Shown here one piece after another: positions 1 through 7,294 of a stretch of 8,366 nt of DNA (its first letter is position 1; the number at the start of each line of letters is the position of its first letter). The stretch is taken from positions 1-8,366 of the forward strand of contig JBDSEA010000130.1 in assembly GCA_039920305.1 (NCBI GenBank), in the 5' to 3' direction. Origin of the DNA: DASRAJ01 sp039920305. Its GTDB lineage: Bacteria > Bacteroidota > Bacteroidia > Chitinophagales > UBA10324. Below the pieces are notes generated by a model. That model did no database searches. It was not told the DNA's origin and saw nothing but the letters and a program-made list of their open reading frames with translations. A program made the position numbers and the translations under genes.

Positions 1-236
1 ATACATACTACGATTCCGAACAAGGCCACCCCTTCGACCAGGGCTGCAGTGATGAACATATTGGTACGGATGTCTGCCATTGCTTCTGGCTGACGTGCAA
101 TGGACTGCAATGCACCCGAGCCGATGAGCCCTACACCGATACCAGCGCCAATCGCGGCAAGGCCTGCTCCGATACCTGCACCCATGAGGGCGTTATCACC
201 AACTACTAAAAAAAGAATACTAAGTAAATGCATCAT
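1..236 (-). CDS. atpE: F1Fo ATP synthase subunit c, 3' part cut off by window edge
   Basis: Subunit c forms the rotating membrane ring of the Fo motor and carries protons through a carboxylate in its second helix. The visible 78 residues contain the whole signature: a first helix with a glycine-rich stripe (about residues 19-36, GAGIGAG and GAGIGVG), the polar loop RQP at 48-50, and a second helix with the ion-carrying Glu68 in ALVEGVALFG. The first helix lacks the glutamine, and Glu68 is not followed by the serine or threonine ligands, that mark sodium-binding c subunits, so proton coupling is inferred. The start is a double ATG (MM) at 236; there is no clear Shine-Dalgarno. It lies 53 nt downstream of atpB on the same strand, the usual atp order, and is probably cotranscribed with it. 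The last few residues lie beyond position 1. Confidence 0.96.
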   Translation of the reverse strand, partial: MMHLLSILFLVVGDNALMGAGIGAGLAAIGAGIGVGLIGSGALQSIARQPEAMADIRTNMFITAALVEGVALFGIVVC

Positions 237-289
237 GATGGTTTAGTTTAAAATTTGAAAGATTGAATTGAAATAGTTCATTTTGAACT

Positions 290-1486
290 TTAAAGAAGAT
301 CATTTTTATGGTGAGCCACGTGTCCTGTTTCTCCTATGAAAAGAGCGCTGAGGATGGTAAAGATATATGCCTGCAGGGCAGCAACTAAAAGTTCAAGCAT
401 GTAAATGAAAATGGTAAATGCCACTGAGAAAACTGAAGCTCCCAGGCCTGCCCCCAGGCTTTTCCCCGCAAAAATGAATATGATTGCCATGAATGACAGG
501 ACAATCAGGTGACCTGCGAGCATGTTAGCAAAAAGCCGGATCATGAGTGCTACGGGCTTCACAATAAGGTTGCTGAGAAATTCTATAGGAATCAATATTG
601 GCAGTACAGCCACCGGAACTCCCGGCGGAGCCACCATGTGGGACCAGAAATGCTTTCTCGATCCAACCATCATCAGAATAAAAGTAATTCCTGCAAGAGT
701 GGCAGTTACAGCAATATTGCCGGTAACGTTTGCGGAGCCCGGAATTAATCCAAGCAAATTATTGATCCAGATAAAGAAGAAAACCGTGAGCAAAAATGGC
801 AGGTAGCGGTTTGCTCTTTCTCCCAGCATTGGCTTTGCAACTCCATCACGAATAAAGATCACTATCACTTCAACAACAGAGGTTAAGCCGCGGGGTGCCT
901 TACCACTGCCATACTTTTTATAATTGCGGGCCACGGATAAAAAGATGAGCAGCATGAGTGCCACTGCAATCATCATTTGAATCACATTCTTGGTAAGTGA
1001 GAAATCGTAGAATTTCTTTCCGTCGGTGCGCACAATATGCTGTTCTTCATCAAGTGCAAAGCCTTTATAAACCTGCGGATGATGAAGATTGTGAAAAGAA
1101 AAGGCATTCCACCCAACACCAGGCGTAAAAAGAATTACGGGCAGGCAGATGCTGCCATGAAACTCTGTTCCATCCTTTCTTTCAATGGTAAAAAAATGCC
1201 ATTCATGGCTGTCACTGATGTGATCGAGAATCATAGCGCCCGCATCAAAACCCTCACTACCTGAATGCTCTGAAATACTGTCATCAGGCTGGGCGGTCAT
1301 GATGCTTTTTGCAGGATCGGTTTCGCCGAATGTGCACTTTGCCATTGATAAAAAGAGCAGGAAAGGCACAAACCATATCTGAGAAACTCGGCGAAACATG
1401 AAGGGATTTAATAGATGATCCTGAAACCGGCGGCGAAGATATGTTACGAACTTTAAAAAAGTTAGATGAGGATGAAGAAATCTCAT
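290..1486 (-). CDS. atpB: F1Fo ATP synthase subunit a, long N-terminal form
   Basis: Subunit a is the stator membrane channel that passes protons to the c ring. In the C-terminal half the essential arginine is Arg317 in ALMIRLFANMLAGH, equivalent to E. coli Arg210, and Gln372 in ALQAYIF matches E. coli Gln252. His326 and Glu365 occupy the E. coli Glu219 and His245 positions, so the pair is swapped. Hydrophobic segments lie near 168-186, 228-250, 257-275, 290-340 and 350-388. The frame gives 398 residues, far longer than E. coli subunit a; the extra N-terminal soluble part (about 50-165, His- and acid-rich) is common in Bacteroidota. The start is uncertain. From 1399 (Met30) the protein opens with a signal peptide-like stretch (FRR then WFVPFLLFLSMA) and has 369 residues; the ATG at 1486 adds 29 basic residues but lies closer to the candidate promoter. 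Confidence 0.95.
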   Translation of the reverse strand: MRFLHPHLTFLKFVTYLRRRFQDHLLNPFMFRRVSQIWFVPFLLFLSMAKCTFGETDPAKSIMTAQPDDSISEHSGSEGFDAGAMILDHISDSHEWHFFTIERKDGTEFHGSICLPVILFTPGVGWNAFSFHNLHHPQVYKGFALDEEQHIVRTDGKKFYDFSLTKNVIQMMIAVALMLLIFLSVARNYKKYGSGKAPRGLTSVVEVIVIFIRDGVAKPMLGERANRYLPFLLTVFFFIWINNLLGLIPGSANVTGNIAVTATLAGITFILMMVGSRKHFWSHMVAPPGVPVAVLPILIPIEFLSNLIVKPVALMIRLFANMLAGHLIVLSFMAIIFIFAGKSLGAGLGASVFSVAFTIFIYMLELLVAALQAYIFTILSALFIGETGHVAHHKNDLL

Positions 1487-1516
1487 GATATGGTGATGCT
1501 ATCCATCATTCCTCCT
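1483..1516 (-). promoter_or_regulatory. Possible leader micro-ORF with strong Shine-Dalgarno overlapping the atpB start
   Basis: On the minus strand AGGAGG (1516-1511) lies just before ATG ATG (1509 and 1506), opening a frame MMDSITIS that ends in TGA at 1485-1483. The stop overlaps the ATG at 1486 as ATGA. The second ATG has a spacing of 4 nt from AGGAGG, which is workable. It could be a coupled leader peptide or chance; it matters only if atpB starts at 1486 rather than 1399. Confidence 0.3.
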
Positions 1517-1540
1517 CAACCGTGCAAAAATTAACAGATG

Positions 1541-1572
1541 CAAACACAGTGGGATAAGAGTTGATTTGCAAA
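1541..1572 (-). promoter_or_regulatory. Candidate Bacteroidota-type promoter for the atp operon
   Basis: On the minus strand TTTG (1572-1569) is followed after 20 nt by TGTGTTTG (1548-1541). The consensus is TTTG, 17-23 nt, TAnnTTTG, so the -7 element has one mismatch. Transcription would begin near 1534, about 50 nt before the ATG at 1486. This rests on a motif match only. Confidence 0.4.
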
Positions 1573-1603
1573 TGAGCCGTTCTAACGAGTGGAAAAATTC
1601 TGC

Positions 1604-1611
1604 TATCTTGG
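1604..1611 (+). promoter_or_regulatory. Candidate -7 element for the 1629 gene
   Basis: TATCTTGG matches the Bacteroidota -7 consensus TAnnTTTG with one mismatch and lies 17 nt before the ATG. No TTG is found at the right distance upstream, so the -33 element is weak or absent. This is a tentative call. Confidence 0.25.
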
Positions 1612-1628
1612 TTTTCAAATCATAAAGC

Positions 1629-2903
1629 ATGATTTCAGAAAATGGTAACGCGGCAATAAAGGTTTTTGGAGGGCTCTTGTATATTATTTTCCTGATGGCA
1701 GCACCTGTTTCTTCTCAAATAAAATTTTCCGCTGGTAGCATTGCATTAATAAATGGAGATACACTTTCAGGATTTTTAAATGATATTCCGGGCAGAAAAT
1801 CACCCCGGTCGGTACAATTCAGTTCCAGCGCCTCCGGCACAAATGCAAGGACATATGTTGTAAATCAAGTCAAATGGTTTCGCTATAAACAAGGCGACTG
1901 GTATTTTCATTTTACAGGATCCATTGAATCCTCTTCCCTGAATCAATCGGAATTGCTAAACGATTCCGTAATGCATACCATCATTGATACCCTGTTTATC
2001 CGTGCTGTTATATTGGGCAAGGCGAGCCTGTATTATGCCCGTGACCGGAATGACCGCATTCACCTGTTTATACAAAAAGATGGCCGAGCAATCAGCGAGC
2101 TTGCTTACAAAAAGTATTACGTTGATCAGGTTGTAGTTGCTGATTACAGAAATCAAATCACCAGGAAAGCAATTATGGCAAATGAGCTTTACAAAGGTCA
2201 GCTAATCAATGCTTTTGCAGATTGCCGGCATCTGGCTTCAGGAATTCTTTCCCGCCCCCTTCAATATAATAAAAATGACCTTCTTAAATTATTTGAAGAA
2301 TATAACCGCTGCAAGGATGCCCGTATCATTTACAAGGAATTGAAAGAAGAAGGCAAGGTTAATTTAACCCTGGCTGGAGGAATAAATGTTACCGGAGCCA
2401 AAATCACAAGCTCACAAATAACGCAATGGCAGGGAATCAATTTTGAACATAACATCGGGTATCAGTTAGGGGTGGGAATCAACTGGATATTGCCACGCCA
2501 GAAGCAATGGTCATTGTATAACGAAATATCTGCGCGGCATTTTGATTTGAAGGGGGAAAACGCCAGCATCAACAGCAATTACACATTGGATGTTACTTAT
2601 GCAAAAGTTGCAACCATGCTTCGCTACCAGTTTGTTAAGGATAATATCCAACCCTATTTCGGGCTGGGAATGATGAACAATTTCATACTGACCTTCGATG
2701 GAAAGCAATTGCCGGATCCCGGCGGTGCGACCATTGTAAGTGCTTACCGCAGCTATGAGCAGGGACTTGCTATAGGTGCCGGAATCAATTTCCATCACCT
2801 CAATGCAGAATTTAGACTCGAAAGATCGAATGGATGGTCAGTTTACAGCGATCTGAGTACCACACTGACAACCGAATATTTTTTAATAGGATATAGTTTT
2901 TAA
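1629..2903 (+). CDS. Exported protein of unknown function with probable C-terminal outer-membrane beta-barrel
   Basis: I do not recognise a named family. The 424-residue product starts with a signal peptide (hydrophobic core about 13-27, likely cleaved after SSQ at 30). Residues 31-175 are beta-rich, with an INGDTLSGFL stretch of the type common at the start of uncharacterised Bacteroidota surface proteins. Residues 178-240 look helical and contain two cysteines (199 and 228). From about 243 to the end, alternating hydrophobic and polar strands rich in Gly and aromatics (LTLAGGINVTG, YQLGVGINW, PYFGLGMM, GLAIGAGINF) resemble a PorT-like or OMP_b-brl barrel, and the chain ends in GYSF, a terminal Phe typical of outer-membrane barrels. 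About 180 residues suit 8 strands. It is divergent from atpB and convergent with the protease gene, so it appears monocistronic. The barrel is inferred from pattern only. Confidence 0.8.
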   Translation: MISENGNAAIKVFGGLLYIIFLMAAPVSSQIKFSAGSIALINGDTLSGFLNDIPGRKSPRSVQFSSSASGTNARTYVVNQVKWFRYKQGDWYFHFTGSIESSSLNQSELLNDSVMHTIIDTLFIRAVILGKASLYYARDRNDRIHLFIQKDGRAISELAYKKYYVDQVVVADYRNQITRKAIMANELYKGQLINAFADCRHLASGILSRPLQYNKNDLLKLFEEYNRCKDARIIYKELKEEGKVNLTLAGGINVTGAKITSSQITQWQGINFEHNIGYQLGVGINWILPRQKQWSLYNEISARHFDLKGENASINSNYTLDVTYAKVATMLRYQFVKDNIQPYFGLGMMNNFILTFDGKQLPDPGGATIVSAYRSYEQGLAIGAGINFHHLNAEFRLERSNGWSVYSDLSTTLTTEYFLIGYSF

Positions 2904-2939
2904 ACGTGTAATAATTTGGCTTGGAATTTATTAAAAATA

Positions 2940-2975
2940 AAAAAAGCTGCCTTCCAGGAGGAAAACAGCTTTTTT
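2940..2975. terminator. Bidirectional hairpin terminator between convergent genes
   Basis: Arms AAAAAAGCTG (2940-2949) and CAGCTTTTTT (2966-2975) are perfect complements. Inside them TTCC (2952-2955) pairs with GGAA (2960-2963) around an AGGA loop, after a small CC/AA internal loop. An A-tract precedes and a T-tract follows, so each strand reads hairpin plus U-run. It sits 36 nt after the stop at 2903 and 12 nt after the protease stop, as expected for a shared terminator. Confidence 0.85.
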
Positions 2976-2987
2976 CAAAATCAAAAT

Positions 2988-5357
2988 CTACTTCATTACA
3001 ACAAACTGACTTCTCAAAATCCCATTTTCATTGATTACTTCAACAATGTAATTTCCTTTACTATAATTATTTACATCCAGGTTGAAGGCATTGATCCCTT
3101 CCAATGCGAGCAATGAGGTGGAAAACATCTTTTGACCAACGAGATTATATACATTCAACACTGCATCTTCTTTAGCCTCGCTGCTGAACTGAACCGTGAC
3201 ATTATCAAACCCGGGATTGGGAAATACGCTTATCTCGGATTTGCCTGATGAAGACGCATCCTGCTCACCCTCTGCAAGACGGAATGGATTTGCGCCGGTA
3301 TACACATGCAGGGTATAGCACAGGGTAGAACTTGAAGCAAGATTATTATAGCTGTAAACCTTGATCTTATAGGTGCCCACAGTGCTCGTATTGTAGATCA
3401 TGGTTTCACTGCTTGTTCCACCGTTTTGAGATGTGACCACATTGGTTCCGCTCGGATTATACAGCTTGATATCATAATCACCCGGCAACGTGCCAAGGGT
3501 AACCTTGATGTTTTTACTGTTACTTGTATTGGCAAATGAATACCAGTCCTGGTCTGTCGCAGGTGTGATCTGGGATAACAGGTCGACGTCTACAGCTATC
3601 GCCGCAGCTGTTCCCTTGGTATTATTAGGTTCCGGGGTATTGGAGCAGGTGCCACCGCCACCCGAAGAGATACTCAGAGTATAATCCTCTACTTCCCCTT
3701 CGGCAAATGTTTCACACGATGTCGGAGTCGTTCCATATTTCATGCTTACTCTCATTCTTGTATTGCCTACTGTAGCAGTTGAGGGAATGGTAATGGTTAC
3801 AGTATTATTACCCGATCCTGTTGAAGAGAATGTTGCTGCTGTTTCACTTGCATCGGCAAAATCACCATCAGCATTCCAGTCGCAGAATACAGCCCACTTT
3901 TCTGCATAAGTGGTTCCTGTAAAACCTGCACTAGCGGTAAGGGTATAAGCTGAACCGGTGGTTACAGAAGCGGATAATGCGGTACCATTATAATAACCAC
4001 CATCTGCCCCGGAGGTTCTTGACAGGTTGCTAAGAGAAACATAATCAACATATTCATAAGCCTGGCTGTTGCCTTTGGAGGTGCAATATGTTACTCCGCC
4101 GGAAGATGAAGTGGTAAAATTCACTGAACCGGAATAGGCGGAACTGCCCCCTGAGCAAACTGCCTGCACCTGGAATTCATACTGTGTGCTTGCCGAAAGT
4201 GATGAAATGCCCTTAGAAGTTGTAGTGGAAGTAGTTGTTGTCCATGTGGCATTACCCACCACACGGTAATGAACATTATAGCTTGTGGAACCGCTCACTG
4301 CGCCCCAGTTTAATGTAGCAGAAGAACTGGTGATTGAGGTGGCACTCAATGAACCCGGAGTAGAGCAGGTACCACCCCCGGGAGCCACGCATCCCTGCGA
4401 GCTTACAAGTGAATAGCGGGTTGCTCCTGAAGTAAAGAGGGCCTGCATGCGTCCTTTCTGATCATTGGTGAACATGTTCATACAACCATCATCAGTATAA
4501 TCCATGTAGTTCATAAACATTACGCCGTTACCGGAGGTACATCCATCGGTGTGCGGAAAGGCGGGACAGCCATAATTCTCTCCAGCCTGGTTCGGAGTGT
4601 CACCGCAATTATCTGAGCCGTTGCATCCGTTGCCATCATCACCCCAGATATGGTACAGGTTCAGCCAGTGACCGACCTCATGAGTTGATGTTCTGCCATA
4701 ATGATATGGAGATGCAGTACCGGGAGATGCAAGGCTTCCCACAGAAGAATACAGCACCACCACACCATCCGTTGATGCAGCGCCCCCCGGAAATTGTGCA
4801 TAACCGAGTAAACCACCGCTGAGATTACCGGTCCAGAGGTTAAGATATGTATTACGATCCCATGCATCGTCACCACCGTTGGCGGTGCGCTTTATATTAT
4901 CGTTAGAGGAGAATGAAGTGGTAGAAGTTGATTTGCGAATAATGCCCGTGGTAGCACTACCATTCGGATCACGCTGGGCAAGGCAAAACTGCACCTCACA
5001 ATTTGCTGCCGCCGAAGTAAAGGCTGAAGGGGTGTTACCTGCATCGGAATTCAGGCGGGCAAAATCAGCATTCAATTGGGAGATTTGCGCCTGTACCTGC
5101 GCATCAGAGATATTTTGAGCAGTAGTATTGTAAACTACGTGAACTACTACAGGAATTGTGATTACCACACGTTCACCTGCAGGGTGGCTTGTAATATAAT
5201 TTTGGGTAAAAGTTTCCAGGTCCTGCATGCGCTGGGCAAGGGCAGGATCATCCTGAAGCTGCATCTGGAGATGTTCCATGGTACCACAGATACGCTGTGA
5301 CCATGCTGAGGATGCCATCATGCTGATGATGGCAAGCAGTAGTAATGTTCTTTTCAT
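2988..5357 (-). CDS. Secreted M43-family (cytophagalysin/pappalysin-type) zinc metalloprotease, T9SS cargo
   Basis: This is an extracellular metalloendopeptidase of 789 residues. The signal peptide is about 1-20 (MKRTLLLLAI core). RICGT at 22-26, with Cys24, lies where M43 zymogens carry a cysteine-switch; that role is inferred. The catalytic domain (about 65-322) has the zinc motif HEVGHWLNLYH, with ligands His226, His230 and His236 and catalytic Glu227, followed by the IWGDD typical of the family and the Met-turn NYMDY (Met285). Then come a fibronectin type III domain (332-417), a GEVED domain (about 423-563, ending GEVEDYTL), a PPC-like domain (about 571-688) and a type A T9SS sorting domain (707-789, from VFPNPG). 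The catalytic residues are complete, so an active protease is likely; its substrate cannot be read. FN3, GEVED and PPC domains probably bind or space on the cell surface. The start has a good signal peptide and lies downstream of tandem promoter matches. Confidence 0.95.
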   Translation of the reverse strand: MKRTLLLLAIISMMASSAWSQRICGTMEHLQMQLQDDPALAQRMQDLETFTQNYITSHPAGERVVITIPVVVHVVYNTTAQNISDAQVQAQISQLNADFARLNSDAGNTPSAFTSAAANCEVQFCLAQRDPNGSATTGIIRKSTSTTSFSSNDNIKRTANGGDDAWDRNTYLNLWTGNLSGGLLGYAQFPGGAASTDGVVVLYSSVGSLASPGTASPYHYGRTSTHEVGHWLNLYHIWGDDGNGCNGSDNCGDTPNQAGENYGCPAFPHTDGCTSGNGVMFMNYMDYTDDGCMNMFTNDQKGRMQALFTSGATRYSLVSSQGCVAPGGGTCSTPGSLSATSITSSSATLNWGAVSGSTSYNVHYRVVGNATWTTTTSTTTSKGISSLSASTQYEFQVQAVCSGGSSAYSGSVNFTTSSSGGVTYCTSKGNSQAYEYVDYVSLSNLSRTSGADGGYYNGTALSASVTTGSAYTLTASAGFTGTTYAEKWAVFCDWNADGDFADASETAATFSSTGSGNNTVTITIPSTATVGNTRMRVSMKYGTTPTSCETFAEGEVEDYTLSISSGGGGTCSNTPEPNNTKGTAAAIAVDVDLLSQITPATDQDWYSFANTSNSKNIKVTLGTLPGDYDIKLYNPSGTNVVTSQNGGTSSETMIYNTSTVGTYKIKVYSYNNLASSSTLCYTLHVYTGANPFRLAEGEQDASSSGKSEISVFPNPGFDNVTVQFSSEAKEDAVLNVYNLVGQKMFSTSLLALEGINAFNLDVNNYSKGNYIVEVINENGILRSQFVVMK

Positions 5358-5395
5358 TTGGTTGATTTTAGTAGAAGTAATTTGTTAGACGACTT

Positions 5396-5426
5396 CAAAT
5401 GTAGGTTTATCATGGAAGTTACCAAA
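5396..5426 (-). promoter_or_regulatory. Proximal promoter candidate for the M43 protease
   Basis: On the minus strand TTTG (5426-5423) is followed after 19 nt by TACATTTG (5403-5396). Both elements match the Bacteroidota consensus fully. The predicted start of transcription near 5389 leaves a leader of about 30 nt before the ATG at 5357. Confidence 0.6.
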
Positions 5427-5454
5427 TATATTTTTTTATGATTTAGTTAACCAA
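5423..5454 (-). promoter_or_regulatory. Distal promoter candidate for the M43 protease, sharing TTTG with the proximal one
   Basis: On the minus strand TTG (5454-5452) is followed after 21 nt by a perfect TATATTTG (5430-5423). The last four bases of this -7 box are also the -33 TTTG of the proximal promoter. Only one of the two overlapping promoters should be occupied at a time. Confidence 0.5.
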
Positions 5455-5603
5455 TAGCTATAGGGTGATTGTGCTTGTGCAGTTAGTTTTGTCTGATGCA
5501 CCTCGTTTTACACTCTTGAAAAGAATTAAAACAGGACATGAAAACCGATACGGGCATTTCCACTTTAAAAAGTCAGGCAAGCTATTACGAAAAATGAAAA
5601 TGT

Positions 5604-5611
5604 TATTTTTG
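5604..5611 (+). promoter_or_regulatory. Candidate -7 element for the copper/haem protein gene
   Basis: TATTTTTG matches TAnnTTTG perfectly and ends 16 nt before the ATG at 5628. No TTG lies 17-23 nt upstream, so the promoter is weak, activator-dependent, or not real. Confidence 0.3.
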
Positions 5612-5627
5612 AATCGAAATCTGATTC

Positions 5628-7211
5628 ATGAAAAAAACACTGCCCCTCCTCATTACCTTTTTTGTTTTTACTTTCTTTCCACACACCCATGCGCAGACAC
5701 CTGAATGGAGCTCGGAAATTGCTTCCATTGTTTATGATCATTGTTCCTCCTGTCACCATGAGGGTGGCATCGGTCCCATTGCATTAATGTCTTATGATGA
5801 TGCGGTAACCAATGCATTCAGCATTCAATCAAATGTTACTTCCAAGAAAATGCCACCCTGGCCCGCGGATAATGACTGCAGCTACCCTATGTCAGAGGAT
5901 CGAAGCTTGAATGATGATGAGATCAATGCCGTCAACGACTGGGTGAATGGCGGTACCCCTTCAGGTGATCTGGCAACAGCGCCGCTGCCACCGGTATTCA
6001 ATTCAAATTCAGTACTGGATGCGATTGATGAAACACTTCACCTTCCGCTTTATTCAGTGCAGCTTGCAGGGGATGAATACAGAACGTTTGTAATTCCTTC
6101 GGGTTACAATACCACGAATTACATCAACCAGATGGAAGTGATTCCGGGTAATAACGCCATCGTCCATCATGTGCTCGTGTACTATGATCCTACTTCAGCA
6201 TCCTACAACCAGGATATGCTTGATACACTCGCAGGATTTTCAACCAATGGTGCCAATACTCCGAGCGAAAGCTGCATCATGATCGGGGGATGGGCACCGG
6301 GAGCCCAGGCAGAAAAGCTGCCCGTGAACATGGCATATGCCGTACCGGCAGATGCTGACTTTGTGGTAGAGGTGCATTACGCACCCGGAAATGCGGGTGA
6401 ATTTGATTCCACCAAAGTGAATTTTAAATATAGTACCGATCCGAATCCCCGGCTGGTAAGAGTGGAGCCGGTATTGTTTCATTACTGGCCTTCCATCAAT
6501 TCCTCACTTCACATTCCGGCAAACACCGTTAAAACCTTTACGGAAAAATCACTGGAGTTCATGTATGGCGGAAATTATTCCCTGCTTTCTGTTTCACCAC
6601 ATTGCCACCTGATCGGCAAAAGCTGGGATGTGTACATGACCTCACCTGACAATGCTGATACCACCCGCCTGCTGTGCATCCCTGAATGGAATTTTGACTG
6701 GCAGCTCGGTTATGAATTTCACAACCTGATACAATGGAACTCCGGCGCAGGCTATACTCTAAGAGCAGAAGCAACCTATGATAACACTACTAATAACCCT
6801 AACAATCCAAGTGATCCCCCGGTGGATGTTTCTCTCGGCGAAAGCACACTGGATGAAATGATGGTGGTGTTCTTTTCCTTCCTGGATTATGAGACTGGTG
6901 ATGAAGATATTATTCTGGGTGATGAGGCAACGGGCACTGATATTCCCATGAATGAAGCTTTGCCATTGAGCCTGTATCCTAATCCGGCAGCTGATCAAAT
7001 AGAAATCACCTCAATTCTTCAGGCAGGTGATTTAAAGATCAGTATTCTGGATGCTGCAGGTAAACTGGTTAAATCTTTTAATGAAGGATACCAGCCAAAG
7101 GGTGAATACGCTTCCCAATTAAGCATTGCAGATATTCCACAGGGAATTTATTTTCTGAAATTCGTTTCAGGTAACACTCAAACCATGAAAAAGCTTGTTA
7201 AAATTGAGTGA
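5628..7211 (+). CDS. Secreted cytochrome c-like / PHM-type copper monooxygenase fusion, T9SS cargo
   Basis: The 527-residue product has a signal peptide (about 1-22). A short haem domain follows, with the c-type motif CSSCH at 39-43 and MPPW at 75-78, whose Met75 is the probable axial ligand. Residues about 135-425 resemble copper type II ascorbate-dependent monooxygenases (peptidylglycine alpha-hydroxylating and dopamine beta-monooxygenases). All six copper ligands seem present: His180-His181 (IVHHVLVYYD) and His250 (VEVHY) for the first copper, His325 and His327 (SPHCHLIGK) plus Met411 (LDEMM) for the second. A type A T9SS sorting domain starts near 447 (LSLYPNPA) and ends at 527. The enzyme probably hydroxylates a C-H bond outside the cell, with the haem domain supplying or relaying electrons; the substrate is unknown. 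It is divergent from the protease, with 270 nt between starts, and a strong terminator ends the unit. Confidence 0.88.
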   Translation: MKKTLPLLITFFVFTFFPHTHAQTPEWSSEIASIVYDHCSSCHHEGGIGPIALMSYDDAVTNAFSIQSNVTSKKMPPWPADNDCSYPMSEDRSLNDDEINAVNDWVNGGTPSGDLATAPLPPVFNSNSVLDAIDETLHLPLYSVQLAGDEYRTFVIPSGYNTTNYINQMEVIPGNNAIVHHVLVYYDPTSASYNQDMLDTLAGFSTNGANTPSESCIMIGGWAPGAQAEKLPVNMAYAVPADADFVVEVHYAPGNAGEFDSTKVNFKYSTDPNPRLVRVEPVLFHYWPSINSSLHIPANTVKTFTEKSLEFMYGGNYSLLSVSPHCHLIGKSWDVYMTSPDNADTTRLLCIPEWNFDWQLGYEFHNLIQWNSGAGYTLRAEATYDNTTNNPNNPSDPPVDVSLGESTLDEMMVVFFSFLDYETGDEDIILGDEATGTDIPMNEALPLSLYPNPAADQIEITSILQAGDLKISILDAAGKLVKSFNEGYQPKGEYASQLSIADIPQGIYFLKFVSGNTQTMKKLVKIE

Positions 7212-7237
7212 CGCATAAGTCCTGAAGCGTAAGAGTG

Positions 7238-7266
7238 AGAGGCGGCTGAGAGGCCGCCTTTCTTAT
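7238..7266 (+). terminator. Rho-independent terminator after the copper/haem protein gene
   Basis: AGGCGGC (7240-7246) and GCCGCCT (7253-7259) form a 7-bp GC-rich stem around TGAGAG, extended by A-U and G-U pairs, followed by TTTCTT. It lies about 28 nt after the TGA at 7209-7211. There is no A-tract on the left, so it should act on the plus strand only. Confidence 0.85.
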
Positions 7267-7294
7267 TAGCAGCTCAATTAATTTCTTTAACCGG

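Noticed and set aside
1..236. Sodium-coupled c ring
   Set aside because: The glutamine in helix 1 and the Ser/Thr after the key glutamate that bind sodium are absent, so proton coupling is more likely.
509..806. Plus-strand open frames opposite atpB
   Set aside because: They lie antisense to the conserved channel region, have no protein-like domain and no promoter; atpB explains the sequence.
1037..1264. Plus-strand open frame of 75 codons opposite the atpB N-terminal half
   Set aside because: Lysine-rich antisense frame without recognisable features; shadow of atpB.
2916..3116. Plus-strand open frame across the terminator and protease 3' end
   Set aside because: It reads through the hairpin terminator and opposite the T9SS sorting domain; not a gene.
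5484..5491. Perfect TAGTTTTG -7 match
   Set aside because: No TTG at 17-23 nt upstream and about 137 nt from the nearest start codon; AT-rich DNA gives such matches by chance.
5465..5704. Plus-strand frame overlapping the start of the copper/haem gene
   Set aside because: Out of frame with the signal peptide and CSSCH motif, and spans the promoter region; no protein-like features.
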